NCBI RefSeq assembly: GCF_030463535.1
Contig: NC_132881.1
Location: 40,707,973-40,771,972 of the forward strand
DNA: 64,000 nucleotides
Direction of reading: 5' to 3'
Source: Salminus brasiliensis
Lineage: Eukaryota; Chordata; Actinopteri; Characiformes; Bryconidae
The notes under the pieces are model-generated. The model was not told the origin of the DNA. It worked only from the letters and a program-made list of their open reading frames with translations, and did not search any database. This document shows positions 35,681 through 48,198 of the stretch, piece by piece. Every line of letters starts with the position of its first letter. Positions within the stretch are counted from its first letter, which is position 1. Both the position numbers and the translations under genes were made by a program.

Positions 35681-38444
35681 CAAGCAAAGAATTTTGAATG
35701 CATTGAAATGGTCCTTTGAATTGACATTAACTTAAAAAAAAAAGAGCGTAGGCATAAAAAAACAAAATGGGTCAGTTTCTCAGCATCATGCAGTGTGAGG
35801 AAAAGCTTAACTCACAGTCCCTTAAATAAAAAAAGGCTTAAACCCTGGGATGAAAATGCGATTAACCTAGTTCTGAAGATATCACTGACAGTGGTGACTG
35901 TTAAAGATGCCGAATGTAATACTACATGAAATTGCTACAGTCCTGAAGGCTTAATGCACCGAAGTAGACCTTCATCTTTCAGGACCACAAAAAATGGGGG
36001 CTGACAATATTGTTTCTTAATCATCAGCACAACATCAGCATTTGCCAGGCTGATATAGCAGAACATCATCACTGTCCAACATCACTGTCACAACTCCATT
36101 TTTGTTACTTTTCACTTTTTGACAAAATGTGAATCTGGCAGCTGGGTGTTGTCATGATGAATGGATTAATAGAAACACTCCAATGTAAAATCTTTTTACA
36201 TTCACTTCTATTTAACCCTCCTGTTATGTTCAGCTGTGAGAAACAGCATTAATGGTTTGGGTCAAACTGACCCAAATGTTTGAGTCCATATACACTGCCT
36301 TTAGCTCAATTAATAATAATTTAATCAATATTTAGTGTAATCAAATTTTTATTTCTTTCAGATCAGAGTTTACTTAAAGTAAATAAAATAAACTTATAAT
36401 AAAAATACCCTTTTCTGTACAGTTGCAAAAAAATAAAAATAAAATAAATTATTATTGGACTTTTTATTTCCGATTTGATCTGGTCTTGCAGACTTGGCAC
36501 CTCCTGTATTTTTAAACTCTGCAATGGGTTAATTTGACCTGCAACATAACAGAAAGGTAAAGTTAAGAAAGGCTTTTGTCCCTTCTTCTGTAAAGTTGCC
36601 ATTTTGGGGATATGATGTTTTTGAATGACAGCAAAAATGCAGAAATATCTAACTATAATATGGTAATTTTGTCCTCTGTCTTAATCTCCCTACTACCAAA
36701 CGCTCTCATATTCCACTACCAACTACTAAGTAACATTTAGTTCCATTTGGGGACACCTTATTTAACACATATATATAAACAAGTAAAACTTAAAATGTGA
36801 CTTCCCCTCTAAATAGTCCAGCCCTACCACAGAGACAGAGAGGAACTAAACTCTGCATGCGCCTCTGTGTGACCGGGAGGCAATCGGCTACTACCAGAGC
36901 AGATAACCTCCATTATTACCTCTCTATCTCCCACAATGCACTGAGAAAACCACTCTATTCTCTATTCTCTAACAATAACAGGTCATCCTGGAGTTCAGCC
37001 TGCTTCTTTCTCCAAATAACAAGAAGATGAAATCGCTTATTATGCCTACGAGCCAAAAAAAGGGGAAAAGAGGAAAGAAAACACTAAGAGACACAAATGT
37101 GCTCATTCCGAGTGGTAAAAATAGAGGTGGAAAAACCTCTCTCTGGAAGACCGCTGGGAACAGAACAATGTAAAAGTGACAAAAGCTAAACAGCAGTATT
37201 AACACCGTTCTGCAGCAGCCGTATGGGAAGTGCTGATGCAAAGTACAGCGCCCGAAACGCTCAGCAGAATTTTCTATTACAGACTGGATACCACTTAATG
37301 CAGACGTCAAGCCCATTTCAAACGAAGTGAGCGCACTTAAAGCGGCCATTCAATGAATTCTTCATTATGTGAGCTTATGGGTTTAAGAATTCTGACTTCG
37401 GCGGATCGGGATGTAGAGGACGTTCTACAGAACAATCTTACAAAATTAATCTTTCAGCAGAGAAAGAAAATATCAAATGTGCGGCACTGCTAGGCCTGGA
37501 AATAAAATAATAAGCCATGAAAAGCCACAATGTGAGATAATGCATGACTTACTGCTTTTATAAAATAGTGACAAAATACATTATATTAATCATAAATTAT
37601 ACTGATTTCTAATATATCACTGCAATAAACAATTATTCAGAAGTGATGTAATTCATTAAAATTGTGCTATGGTTGCCAAGCAACATAATGGCCAAAGATT
37701 TTTCAATAAATACAATTGATGTGGGGTCATATGCATATAGGGCCGCGGTTTTACCAACGACTCACAAGCTGAATTTTGTCTAAGACTGGATGTAAAGTTA
37801 ATACAGTATACAGCAGCACTTTTTATTATAGTATGTGGTAACACAGTGCTAGCAATATAAGCATATGGTTCAAATATAAGCAGACAGCAGAGCTGTCCAT
37901 GTCCCATATGCGAGGAATGTGAAAAGTTTTTTTTTAACAGATATAACAGATTGGCAAGTTATCTATAGCCAGTATTTGGCACCCATTTCGCTTACTAATG
38001 CAGGTTGCTTAGCAACTGTCATTGTAACATATGTTTAGCATAGACATGCACTGCTACGACCGGTCTTAATAGAGTCTAGGGGGAACTTCGGTTGTTGCAA
38101 CAAGCAGTTAAGATCCTCTGATTTAAGGCCTGTTGGTCCCTGATGCTTGTCCACAAAACCAAAATGGTTCAACGCCTTCCTTCTTGATGGCAATGGTCAA
38201 AACCCTCTAGCCTCACATGTAGCTCAGCTTGACCTTCCTTCCTTCAAGATACTAAATGTTTATAACTGCAAGGAATGGTCCTATGTCAGCATCGTGTCTT
38301 TAAATCCAGGCCGTATCCCAGCAATATCTACGCCTGTCACTTGAGCCATAATAGAAATAAGGATAAGACTGATGGGGAAAACCAGTAGAATTGGGCAAAA
38401 AATCATCCACACACAAAAAAAGCTATACTTTATTTTATTAATTT

Positions 38445-39262
38445 GACTAATATTGTGTGGATCCCCCTTATGCTGCCAAAACAGCTTTGACCTGTTTAGC
38501 CATGGACTCTACAAGAGCTCTGAAGGTATCTGGCACCAAGACATTACCAGAAGATCCTTTGCATTTTGTAAGTTGAAAGGTGGATCAGACTCTATGAATT
38601 AATTTTTGACTTTGTCCAGCACATCCCACAGGTCAAGCAATCGTTTGAGATTGAGATGTTTATGTAGGTGGTATGTGACAAAGTAACCTCCACACGAATG
38701 CCAAGGCCCAAGGTTTCCCAGCAGAACATTGCCCATAGCATCTCACACTCAATCATCCTTTGCCTGGCCTTCTTCCCATAGTGCATCCTGTCTCATGCAC
38801 CAGGCCATCCATATAATGTACAATAAACAAGACTCATCAGACTAGGCCAAATTCTTCCACTGCTCCATGACCCAGTTTTAGTGCTTATGTTCCCACTACA
38901 CTAACTTGTGCGACTGTAGATCTTCTATAGGATTGGACCAGCCTTCACCTCCCACAAGCATCAGTGAGCCTTGGGTGCCCATTAACCTGAATTCAGGTCA
39001 ATGGTTGTCCTTCCTTGGTGCACTTATGGTAGGTACTGACCACTGCATAGCCGAAACAGCCCTCCAAAACCTGCCATTCCTGAGAAGCTCTGACCATCTA
39101 GCCATTACAATCTGACCCATGTTATTTTTCCTGCTTCTAACACATCAACTTTACAAAGTGACCATTCATTCGCTGCCTAATATGTATATCCCACCCCATA
39201 AGAGATGCCATTGTAACTAGATAGTCAATATGATGCACTTTACATCACAGTACTATCTGATG
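38445..39262 (-). mobile_element. decayed Tc1-like element, minus orientation
   Basis: The plus strand carries CCCCCTTATGCTGCCAAAAC, GTCCAGCACATCCCACAGGT, GAGCCTTGGGTGCCCATTA and CTGCTTCTAACACATCAACT, all features of a well-known teleost Tc1-like family read in reverse. The segment near 39060-39110 corresponds to the N-terminal DNA-binding region on the minus strand. Large internal parts are missing and no long frame survives. Confidence 0.7.
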
Positions 39263-39351
39263 ATGTGACTGGTTGACTGTGCAGCACATGTGAAACAAAG
39301 GCAAAAATAATTGTGAGGCTCACAGGAGAAACATGAGTCAGCTGAGTTTCT

Positions 39352-39457
39352 CAACCCCTTAAAATTCCAAGGCTTATTACACACTAAGGTGCATTACTCA
39401 GTAACTACAGGGACCTCTGTAGAAACTGGTGGGGCTATTCTTTTTACAGAAGTTTGT
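39352..39457. mobile_element. decayed copy of the TTAAGGGGTT-ended MITE
   Basis: It shares AACCCCTTAA, CCAAGGCTTATTACACACTA, GGTGGGGCTATTC and AGAAGTTTG with 16947-17071. The right end is lost. Confidence 0.6.
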
Positions 39458-39547
39458 AATGACACTTTCGGCCCACTGGCAGCTCATATAGAATATAGTC
39501 TAGCCTAACTGCACATATACATCTGGGTATATATTGTTTAATAGGAC

Positions 39548-39613
39548 AACAGGTCACTTTTGTAAGTGTCTCTGGATGGGAGCGTCTGATAAATGCATTC
39601 ATGTAAATGTAAA
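39548..39613 (+). repeat. SINE family 1 tail fragment
   Basis: The segment TTTGTAAGTGTCTCTGGATG, then GGAGCGTCTGATAAATGC, then ATGTAAATGTAAAT is the 3' end of the SINE at 51493-51718, truncated at its 5' side. Confidence 0.6.
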
Positions 39614-39957
39614 TCACTTTCCCAGAACTGTCCCAGCCTCTTCTAGACCGTGGGAACTCTGCTAATAAGTCTGGAATGGTGCAGGTCTTTAAGCAGTGAG
39701 GCCTCAAGGTGGCTGAGAAAAGCACCTTCTTTTCTTCTTTTGTTGGGACAACCCCTAAGGTCACGTTCTACTCCAGTATCATGACAAGTCATGTGGCTAG
39801 CCGTGTGCCCACCAATGACCCAAAAATAAATGACAAATAAAACTAATAGTAGCTTTTGGCCATGAGTAAGACATGTACACATTCGACGGCCCCTCTCTAA
39901 AGTGCTTCAGACTGAACAGACGACATTGTGAAGGCCTGTGGATGGTCAAATTAGGTA

Positions 39958-39960
<3 letters not shown>

Positions 39961-39994
<34 letters not shown>
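39961..39994. repeat. AC microsatellite
   Basis: A perfect alternating CA/AC run of about 34 bp, intronic. Confidence 0.95.
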
Positions 39995-40000
<6 letters not shown>

Positions 40001-40824
40001 AAAAAGTCTCTCAAAGTAACACGGCTGATGACACCTTTAACTCACACTTAAAAAACACTTTGATGGCTCTGTGTTTGCAGCGGTGTGAAGCTTATAGGAG
40101 GAAAATAAGAGGAATCTCGAACCTTTGCAGCCGGCAGTTAGTGCAAGGCAAGCACAGGCATGGCCTCCTCTGTGCAGGGAGAATAGCTCAGGGCCAGCAA
40201 TAAGAATCAGGCTTCACTGGCAGGGTTGAAGTTCACATCTCGCTCTCTCTCACTCTCTCTCTCTCTCCCTGTCTCTCTCCCTGTCTCTTTCTCTCTCTCT
40301 CATTTTTCTTTTGAGTCATTTTAAAACCCTCCACATGAGCACTGGGTGCCCCGAGCTGATAGGGTGACTGCTGGAAAAAAGCAAATCTCTGGAGGAAGAA
40401 AATGTAATCGCAGGGGCAGGCGACAGTGGGAGAAAAATTGATGTCAGAAATGCAGTTTTTCAAAAATTATGGCTTTATTCAGGAGCTATTTTAAATAAAC
40501 GGAACTGCAAAACTCACTGCTGAACTGTGAACACTGTGAACTGCTGAAAACCTAATTTCTTAGCTGTAGAAAGACACTTATTTTGAGGCTGGTGTTATTA
40601 AAGCACAACAATAGGTGGTGCTTTTGAGTTTTAAGATGAACTAACTTGACTACATTTTTACAGTCATATGCTTAGAACTTCAAAAAAACTGTTCAAACTT
40701 TTGCACAAAATATATGTGTAAAATATTACATTTGAAACAAATTAAGAATTTGTTGACTTGGCAAATGTAAGTGAAAGAGGCATGTGGACTGAGACATGAC
40801 TTGGGTTATGTAGCATTAAAGCTG

Positions 40825-41193
40825 AGTTATGCTTCTGCAGTGGAACAGCGCAGAGACTATGCCGTAGTTTGTGTGAGCTGCATATGCCATTGTGCACGTT
40901 TATGCTATACGTCACTCTGCAATTCCACTGCAAAGCAGCAGCTGGTGATGGGGTTTCTATGCCACTGTGTTGACTACTTTGGCGGCTGAAACTAAGCTGA
41001 TTATGCTGGAGTTGGAGCTAATAGCTGTTGAACAACACATAAAGGAGCAAAGAGGACATGGTCCAGGAAATGGACCACAGAACCAATTCAGTTCGTTCTG
41101 AATTTAAAAAATGGCTTAAATACAATAGTGCCAAGCGGACCAATCACAGTTGTTGTGGCCTGCATTTGGTAGAGATTCAACACAGAAGCATAA
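40825..41193. mobile_element. probable Harbinger-like MITE
   Basis: One end reads TTATGCTTCTGC and the other ACAGAAGCATAA, forming inverted ends. The interior has CCAATCACAGTTGTTGTGGC, as in non-autonomous PIF/Harbinger elements of teleosts that I recall. There is no coding capacity; the class is inferred. Confidence 0.5.
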
Positions 41194-41437
41194 ATTGGCC
41201 GTTAAGCAGTTCTGGCAAGAAGTTTTGTGCAGTTCCACCAAAGTAACATGGTGCAGTAGCAGCGTTCCGGCCTGGGAGGACGTCATTCTCCTGATTACAA
41301 GTCAGTGTACTATCAGAATGACCCTCAAGCTGCTACCTAATGTTACCTTAGGGATACATTTGCTAGTTTTTGCTTATCTTAATTTAAACTAATACAAGCT
41401 CAAGATGTTCTGACATCTGAAATCTTATTAGTGCTAC

Positions 41438-41585
41438 TTAACCCACTAATGCCACCAGCCTTTTTACACACTAAGGTGTGTTATTCAGTAACTACAGGGA
41501 CTTCTGTACAATCTGGTGGGGCTATTATTTGGTAATAGAAGTTTGTAGGGGGGGGGGGTTGGGGCTTAGGCTGATTAAGGGATTA
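41438..41585. mobile_element. decayed copy of the TTAAGGGGTT-ended MITE with a G run
   Basis: It shares TTACACACTAAGGTGTGTTA, GGTGGGGCTATTATTTGG and AATAGAAGTTTGTAG with the copies at 16947 and 39352. A run of ten G has expanded near the right side. Confidence 0.55.
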
Positions 41586-42577
41586 AATCCATCTACAATG
41601 CTTTAAATTTACTATGTGATTTTGCTTGATTCTAGTACCTTTCTAGTACCCCTGATTTGGGTTTATTTGAAATCTTTTTAGACACTGATTTTCACAGTGT
41701 AGAGAGCAGTGTATATTTATTTCACGGATAATCACTGTTACCTACACTATATTTGCTTTATCAATACATGCATGTTTCATTTATACAGAGCTTTTCTAAC
41801 ACCAAAGCTTTGGTACTTTATTCAACCCAACATATTTGTACTATTTGTGCAGCACCAGTGAGCATGTTTTGAGAGCAAATAATTGCCTTGGCTGTTCCAC
41901 ATTATTCTTTCTCTCACATTTTTCCCACATTTTCAGCATATTTGTTTCTTCTGAACAGTTGGGCTGCTAATTGTATTACGCTGAGACAAATGCATTGTTA
42001 TTTTTGCTTGCACTAGGTTCTAATTTGTTGCTATTTAAGCCGAACAGATGAATTTGCCAGCAAATGTACAGGCAGATGAATTGTGAAAATGCCCCAGATT
42101 TTGTGTAAGGAGAGAAATCTAGGTGGTGCAAAAACAGCATGTGCTCATTAGGGTGAAGCCAAAGTTCCGAGCCAATTTGTCCAATGAGCAAAACCACAGC
42201 AAGACGAATACGCTGCTGTTTGTGGTTCTTATTGCTAGTTGTAATTTAGCGTTATTTGTGCTAAACATATGAATTTACAAGTGATTGTACATAGTGAATG
42301 TACTCTATGCAACTAGGGATGTAAAATGTAAACATCATAAATATGGTATATGTATATGTGAGGCAGAAACAGCATGAGTGCTAGGCCATTTCTTTTCCCA
42401 TGGAAACAGAGCACAAATAGTTGGGGGGGCATAAAGAACAGTGGTGTGTGTGCTCTGTTCCATGTGAAAGGAGTACAAATGGCTGGGGAATGCAGACAAC
42501 AGCGGTGTTTGCTGCGAAGCATCACGCCGGCATGGTGGCAGGCGGCTAAATGAGACAGTGTGTGAGAAATGACTCAC

Positions 42578-42697
42578 TTCCGCAGGTCCCATCAGGCTGA
42601 AGCATGTATCCGTTGAGGCAGTAACACTTGTAGCTGCCGTACGTGTTCATGCACCTGTGTTTGCACGGCCGAGGCTTCAGGCCACACTCGTTCAGAT
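42578..42697 (-). CDS. npnt: nephronectin exon: EGF-like domain 2 (calcium-binding type)
   Basis: This 120-bp phase 1-1 exon encodes residues 67-106. The module opens DLNEC, the calcium-binding EGF signature, and continues [20 protein letters not shown], which I recall as practically identical in mammalian nephronectin. The Asn in MNTYGSY sits at the usual position for Asp/Asn beta-hydroxylation. It ends [16 protein letters not shown], giving six cysteines in total. The acceptor AG is at 42699-42698. Immediately upstream in the transcript is a CU tract of about 70 nt, which serves as an extreme polypyrimidine tract. The donor GTGAGT starts at 42577. Confidence 0.95.
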
Positions 42698-42704
42698 CTG
42701 CGAG

Positions 42705-42710
<6 letters not shown>

Positions 42711-42780
<70 letters not shown>
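42711..42780. repeat. GA microsatellite abutting the EGF2 acceptor
   Basis: About 70 bp of near-perfect GA on the plus strand, which is CU in the npnt transcript, ending about 13 nt before the exon. Confidence 0.97.
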
Positions 42781-42783
<3 letters not shown>

Positions 42784-44852
42784 AAAACATCCATATAGAG
42801 GACTCAGGGGTTGGTGGAGAGGGAAAGGGATTAGCCAGAGGTCAAAGTCTAAAGGTCAATCCCCTTAAAGCTGAGAGGCTGCGGAGCTGTGTCTGGACAG
42901 GCCCACCCTGGAGAATCCACAGAGGGGAAGGTACTACAGGTAACCTGCTTATTACCCTCCAATAGAGGAAAACTCTTTCCTACTCAACACTCCTAACCAC
43001 TAAAACGCACCCTTAGAGATAATGTCATTTTATCAGAGCCAAAGTATCCATGACAGTGAATGTCAGCAATTTGTCTACCTCCAACCTTTTAAAATGTTAT
43101 TATAACAGTGATACGTCTAGTTGGGAGAAGAGGGATTGCTAGGTTGAAGATTAGCACCTGCCAAAAGCTCAGAAAGCGCATGGAAAAGTCAACAGCCTCC
43201 GGAAATGAATTTCAGGATGCCAGCCTGGCATGCATGGTGAGAATACCAAGAATTCCAGCCCGCATGCATCAAGGTAAAACAACAACAAAAAAAATGTTCT
43301 CCACTCTGGAGGTGGTTTGGTTTTAACTTGGACCAACGTTTCTAAAAGCACCTTTTAGCAGCTGCCCAACATCCTCAGTGAGCACAAAGATGATTAAAGG
43401 AGGTCACTAAAATGACTTAGACAGCATTCATCGGCATCTAGATTTCAGCCAGATTGAAAGTTGTTTTTTTATTTTACAACTTCGGTCAGAAATGTTAATA
43501 ACATCCTTTCTATGGGCCAATTTAAGTCAGCTTGGCCAAAACTGACCTGGACGTGCTTAATGGGTCAACTCTCGACTTATACTAATAACTCTGGTTCATA
43601 ATCCTGCACTTACACAAATGTTCCTTGAAGCAATTCCACAAAATAGTCACTTTTGGTTGCCTTATAAACTTTCAGTAGTTCAGTAGATGTGAAGAACCTT
43701 TTCCAAGTTTAGAGAACCACATACAATTACGACTCTAACTACAGAGCCATACATCCAGCGCAGGAATCCTTTATGGACCTCCACAACATCAAACCCTCTT
43801 CTTTAAAACCCTGGATCATGCTTTCAGAAGCTCACATTTAAACTCTTAAAAACAAAGAGTGCCAAAAAGAGTTTGTTGAAGAACCAATTTTAGTTTCCTA
43901 AAGAACTTTCAAAGAGATTATGTAAAGAGCTGCTGTTGTTGTAATTGAGATGTTCAAGTTTAAACATTTTTGGAAAGTTTAAAGAACCACAAAAAGTAAA
44001 GCTGCAATACTAATTAAAGGTTTCTCCTAGAACCACACATCCAATCCATGAACCTGTTACACATTCATTACTTTGAGTTATTCAAGCTTTTTCTGCTTGG
44101 ACCCTTACACACTCCAAGGACCACCACTATCAGATCTACCAATAATGGTCTAAAGGAGGTTCCTAAGACCACAGTAACATGCGTTGGGGGGCAGATCCTA
44201 CAGTGCTTGGCCCCCTGACTTTGGAATGTCATTCTTTAAGCTCTCCACCACTGCTTCTCAAGATGCACTGTAGAATTTGCCTATTCTTTCAGCACTTCCA
44301 CCAGTGATATTATTTAAGTATATTAGGGATGCACAGATACGGGAACTGCAGATATTTTATATTTCAGTGATCCAGCAACTCTTGAATATTCTGGAGTTTA
44401 AAATTTCAGTAAAATCTACAGTAATCTGTCTGAAGCAGATACTTGATGGCAATAATGATAAGATTGCAACATCATCGTACATCTCTAATTAACATGACTA
44501 CTATGAAGAGCTGAGTACAGACAGGAGTCGACAGTGACTAATTATGTATTGCATACATCTCTGTACTGTAAGCTACACTGCCTGTTTTCTGGGCCACCCG
44601 CTCTGCACGATGCTCCCGGTCTAATTTACGCTGCAGTGAAAGTGGATCCCTCTGGCAGGAGTCTATGAGTGGCTCTGGTGTGGCCCAGTTCAGAGAGAAT
44701 GGCGCCATCTTTAGCGATGGGCTATGCTTGGAATGCATCCTGAGAAACGGCATGCCTGCTATATCCGAGAGGTGACACCGATTTAAATAGACAAATGACG
44801 CGGTCAAATTCTGACGCAGAAACCGCAATGAGGTCACATGACCCAGCTGACT

Positions 44853-44889
44853 GGTGGGGGGGTGGGTGGGGGGGGGGGGGGTGGGGGGG
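44853..44889 (+). repeat. G-rich run with quadruplex-forming pattern
   Basis: About 37 bp composed almost only of G with single T interruptions (blocks of G7, G3 and G14 or more, then G7). It meets the four-G-block pattern for an intramolecular quadruplex on the plus strand, which is the npnt template strand. Confidence 0.9.
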
Positions 44890-46239
44890 TTACAATAAAT
44901 CACTTTCTGTCTTAATCAAAAAAATTCAATCAGTTTAATCTGATAAAAATGAAGCTGACCAGTTCAAATCTTATCAAGAGGCAGCACTTTAATTCCTGAG
45001 TTCTGCAAATGCTCTAAAAATGCAGAATGTCTCAAAACAAGCACATCTAAAGGGCAGCGAGAGATTCTTATCCTACGACTCATTGTTTTTCTGACCCATA
45101 TGACTTAAGTTCTTTATCGGTCCAACTTTATTTTTTTTTATTCAGCCAAAATTCCTGACATTTGACACCCTTACAAGAAGCAGACATCTTCGTAGTATTT
45201 GCCACAGAAGGCAAAAAAACAACCAAACAAACAACAACAACAAAAAGACTCCACTCCGTCTAAAATCACCCACTCCTGAAAAATTAATACCCTCATTTCA
45301 CTCCAGCACTTCCAATTAGACAGCAATTACCTGCTGATTGGGATCATAATTGCAAGATGTCCAAACGGCTGAACCTTTTGTAGAAATGTACTTTTTCTTG
45401 TGGATATCATCGAGGCCATTCGCCAGTGAATTTACATCACTCAGGTGTCATTAGGATGTGAAAAATCAAATTTAATGGAAGTGAAATGGCAAATATAAAG
45501 AGACTAAAAGGAATGAAAAGTTATTTGTAACTTCAGAGAATTTGTAGCTATTATGTTTGTTTATTAATAATAAAGGGGCGCATGTGGACTATTACTCTTT
45601 AAAACCTGAGCAGTGGAGCAGCTCATACCTGACCTTACTACACATACAATCCAAGCTCACTTGTACATATGGTCAGGCAGCATAGACCATGTGCTAGCAT
45701 AAGAAAAAAATATGCTACTCTAGAAACCATAGAGCTTATATAGCTTATTTCTACTTATGTATTTAGCTAATTTTCACTTCAATATGTACAACATCTGCTC
45801 TTATGTGAATGTACTACTGACCATCACTACTGTCATCATTAATGTACGTATTATTGGTATCTAATGTAAGTAACAATGCACATAATACTATATCTATTCT
45901 AAAGAACTGCATGGGCAAATATCGGGCTTTGTGAACTTCTACCTGTTAAGAAAATATTGCCATTTTTAAAAAACCACTGTAGCTAACAGCAGTAACCATG
46001 TACTAGCATAGAAACCATTGTAGCCTATTTATCTATTTTTTTATTTAGCTAATTTTTACTTCAATATATTGTGTAAATAGTAAACTAACATATATTAACA
46101 TTATTATTATTGATATTTAAGTGTCATGATTAACTTTATACTATATCTATTCTACAGAACCATATGGACATATTTTGGCCTTGTTATCTATATGTTTACC
46201 TGTTTAGAAAATATTAATAGTAAAAAAAAAACATTGTAG

Positions 46240-46730
46240 CTAAGATTAGTAACCAGCATAAGAAAATGCTATGCCACAATAGAAACCAGTGCAAATGGCT
46301 GCAGACACCATGGTGGCATAAGAAAGTGTAATGCTAGCATCTGAAAAACATAATAAATAGCATAAGAAATTGTTAGGTCAGCACAGAAAGTAGTATAACT
46401 GACAGCAGGAACTGTCTGGTAGTATAAGGCAATGTTATACTAGCACTGAAACACATAAAACTGCAAGCTGGAGTCGGGTGCAAGTACAGGAAAATGCTAC
46501 AGAAACTGCTGTAATTGACAACAAAAAACATCTAGTGGCATAGAAATGGCTCTACTAGCGTGAAAGCTGCTGTAAGTGACAACATAAACGATGTGGTAGC
46601 AGAAAGAATGTAATACTAGCACAGAAACTGGTGTAACCAACTATTTACCAGCATAGGAAACTGCCATGCTAGCACAGAAACCAGTGCAACTGACAGTAGG
46701 AACTGTGTGCTAGCAGCAAATGTTCTCTGA
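46240..46730 (+). repeat. degenerate minisatellite, unit about 60-70 bp
   Basis: The words GCATAAGAAA, ATGCTAGCACAGAAACC and TGTAACTGACAGCAGGAACT recur about seven to eight times with drift. Related words extend back to about 45960. The spacing is irregular, so the array is old. Confidence 0.75.
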
Positions 46731-47728
46731 CAAGCAAGAGCCTACAACCATCCCTTCCTCTGCACTCTTCTACACCCCAATTTGTGTTTCGCCCTTTTGT
46801 TTCTTCTTTATTTCTGTGCCCTCTCTGACATCTCAGTAATAACCTCGACCTGGGCCAGGAACTCAACCCTCAGGTGACCTCTCTGCCAAACTCGTCTCGC
46901 CAAACTGGGCTAGTCACTCTGTATTAGCACCACACACTGTCCAGGGAGTGAAGCGAAGCATTTTCTACACAGAAATGTCTTTGCTTCCCTGCAGAAAAAG
47001 CTGAAAACAGCAGAATTTAAATGTCACAAACGTGGATTACTGGAGCGATGCGTCCAGCGTCAGGCGGCAAGCTCTGAGCTACAGCACATGCGGAGGGCAA
47101 ATGGAAAAAGTGAAAAAGAGGGAATATGAAGCTCAACAATCTGCTGTGGGAGGAGAGAAAACAGGAGGGAAGGGGGAGACGGGAAGTAAAGACAGACAGG
47201 GGGAGAGAAAGGAAGAAAGAAAGGAACACTGAGAAGATCTCCGGAGCTTTCACTGCAAACGAACTGTGAGAAACTCGCTAAATGATGCAGAGAGAGACAG
47301 AGAGAGATTTGAGGAATTTCTGTTGTACACAGAGAAAAAAGTACACACTTGAAGAGAAAGAAAATTATGAAATAAAAGGAAAAAAATAAAATAAAAAAAA
47401 AACATGGAAGTTAAAAAATGTCAGTGTGAGTCGTGTGATCATCTCTGTACTGTGGCATTTAAAGCCCAGCTAAAAATAAGAATCCGTCTCTTGTAATGAA
47501 TTCAGACACTTAACAGCATCGCAGACAGAATTCCAGAGCTGAAGAGGACAGCAGTGTGAGCAGTGGATGTAGAGAGCAGTGAGAGGTGGAGGGAGGTGAG
47601 GAACGAGCGAGGGAGAGTGGACAGATGAAAGAGAAGAAGAGGAGGAGAGCAGGACGGCCGGCTCCCTGAGATGAAAGATGGTCTGGTTCACAAGTTCAGA
47701 GAGCTGTGAATCGAGAAAGACTGGCAGA

Positions 47729-47733
<5 letters not shown>

Positions 47734-47767
<34 letters not shown>
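47734..47767. repeat. GT microsatellite
   Basis: A perfect GT run of about 34 bp at the edge of a long purine tract. Confidence 0.95.
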
Positions 47768-47770
<3 letters not shown>

Positions 47771-47773
47771 AAG

Positions 47774-48034
47774 TGTGTGTGAGAGAGAGATGGTGGTGGT
47801 GTCAGATAGATAAAGAGGGGGAAGAGATGAAGACAGAAAAAGAAAGAGACGAGAGAGAGAGACAGAGAGAGATAAAGTCAGAGAAAGAAAGAGAGAGATA
47901 GAGACAGAGAGAGATAGAAAGAGAGAGAGAGAGAAAGAGAGAAATAGAGACAGAGAGAGAAAGAGAGAGAGAAATAGAGAAATAGAGACAGAGAGAGAAA
48001 GAGAGAGACAGTGAGACAGAGAGAGCATGAGACA

Positions 48035-48068
<34 letters not shown>

Positions 48069-48198
48069 AAGAGAGAGAGAGATAGAGAGAGACAGAGAGA
48101 GCGCGTGAGACAGAGAGAGATAGACAGAGAGAGAGAGTGAGAAAGGAAGAGAGAGAGAGAAATAAGAATGTGAGAAATGAAAGAAGAAGAGAGAGCCC
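47774..48198. repeat. long GA-rich purine tract
   Basis: About 425 bp of GAGA, AGAAAGA and GACAGAGA words on the plus strand. In the npnt transcript this is a CU-rich intronic tract starting about 460 nt downstream of the cassette exon. Open frames of Leu/Ser repeats on the minus strand are artefacts of it. A further GA stretch lies at 48310-48372. Confidence 0.95.

Larger units (their letters stand above)
33534..42577 (-). other. npnt: npnt intron between EGF2 and EGF3 exons
   Basis: This is a 9.0-kb intron with GT-AG ends. It holds an AC run beside the EGF3 acceptor (33549-33595), AAAGAACC-type repeats (33640-34035), two family B copies (34950-35258, 35386-35680), a C run (35437-35452), a Tc1-like relic (38445-39262), a SINE tail (39548-39613), an AC run (39961-39994), a CT-rich tract (40238-40300), a Harbinger-like MITE (40825-41193) and two small MITEs. 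Confidence 0.85.
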
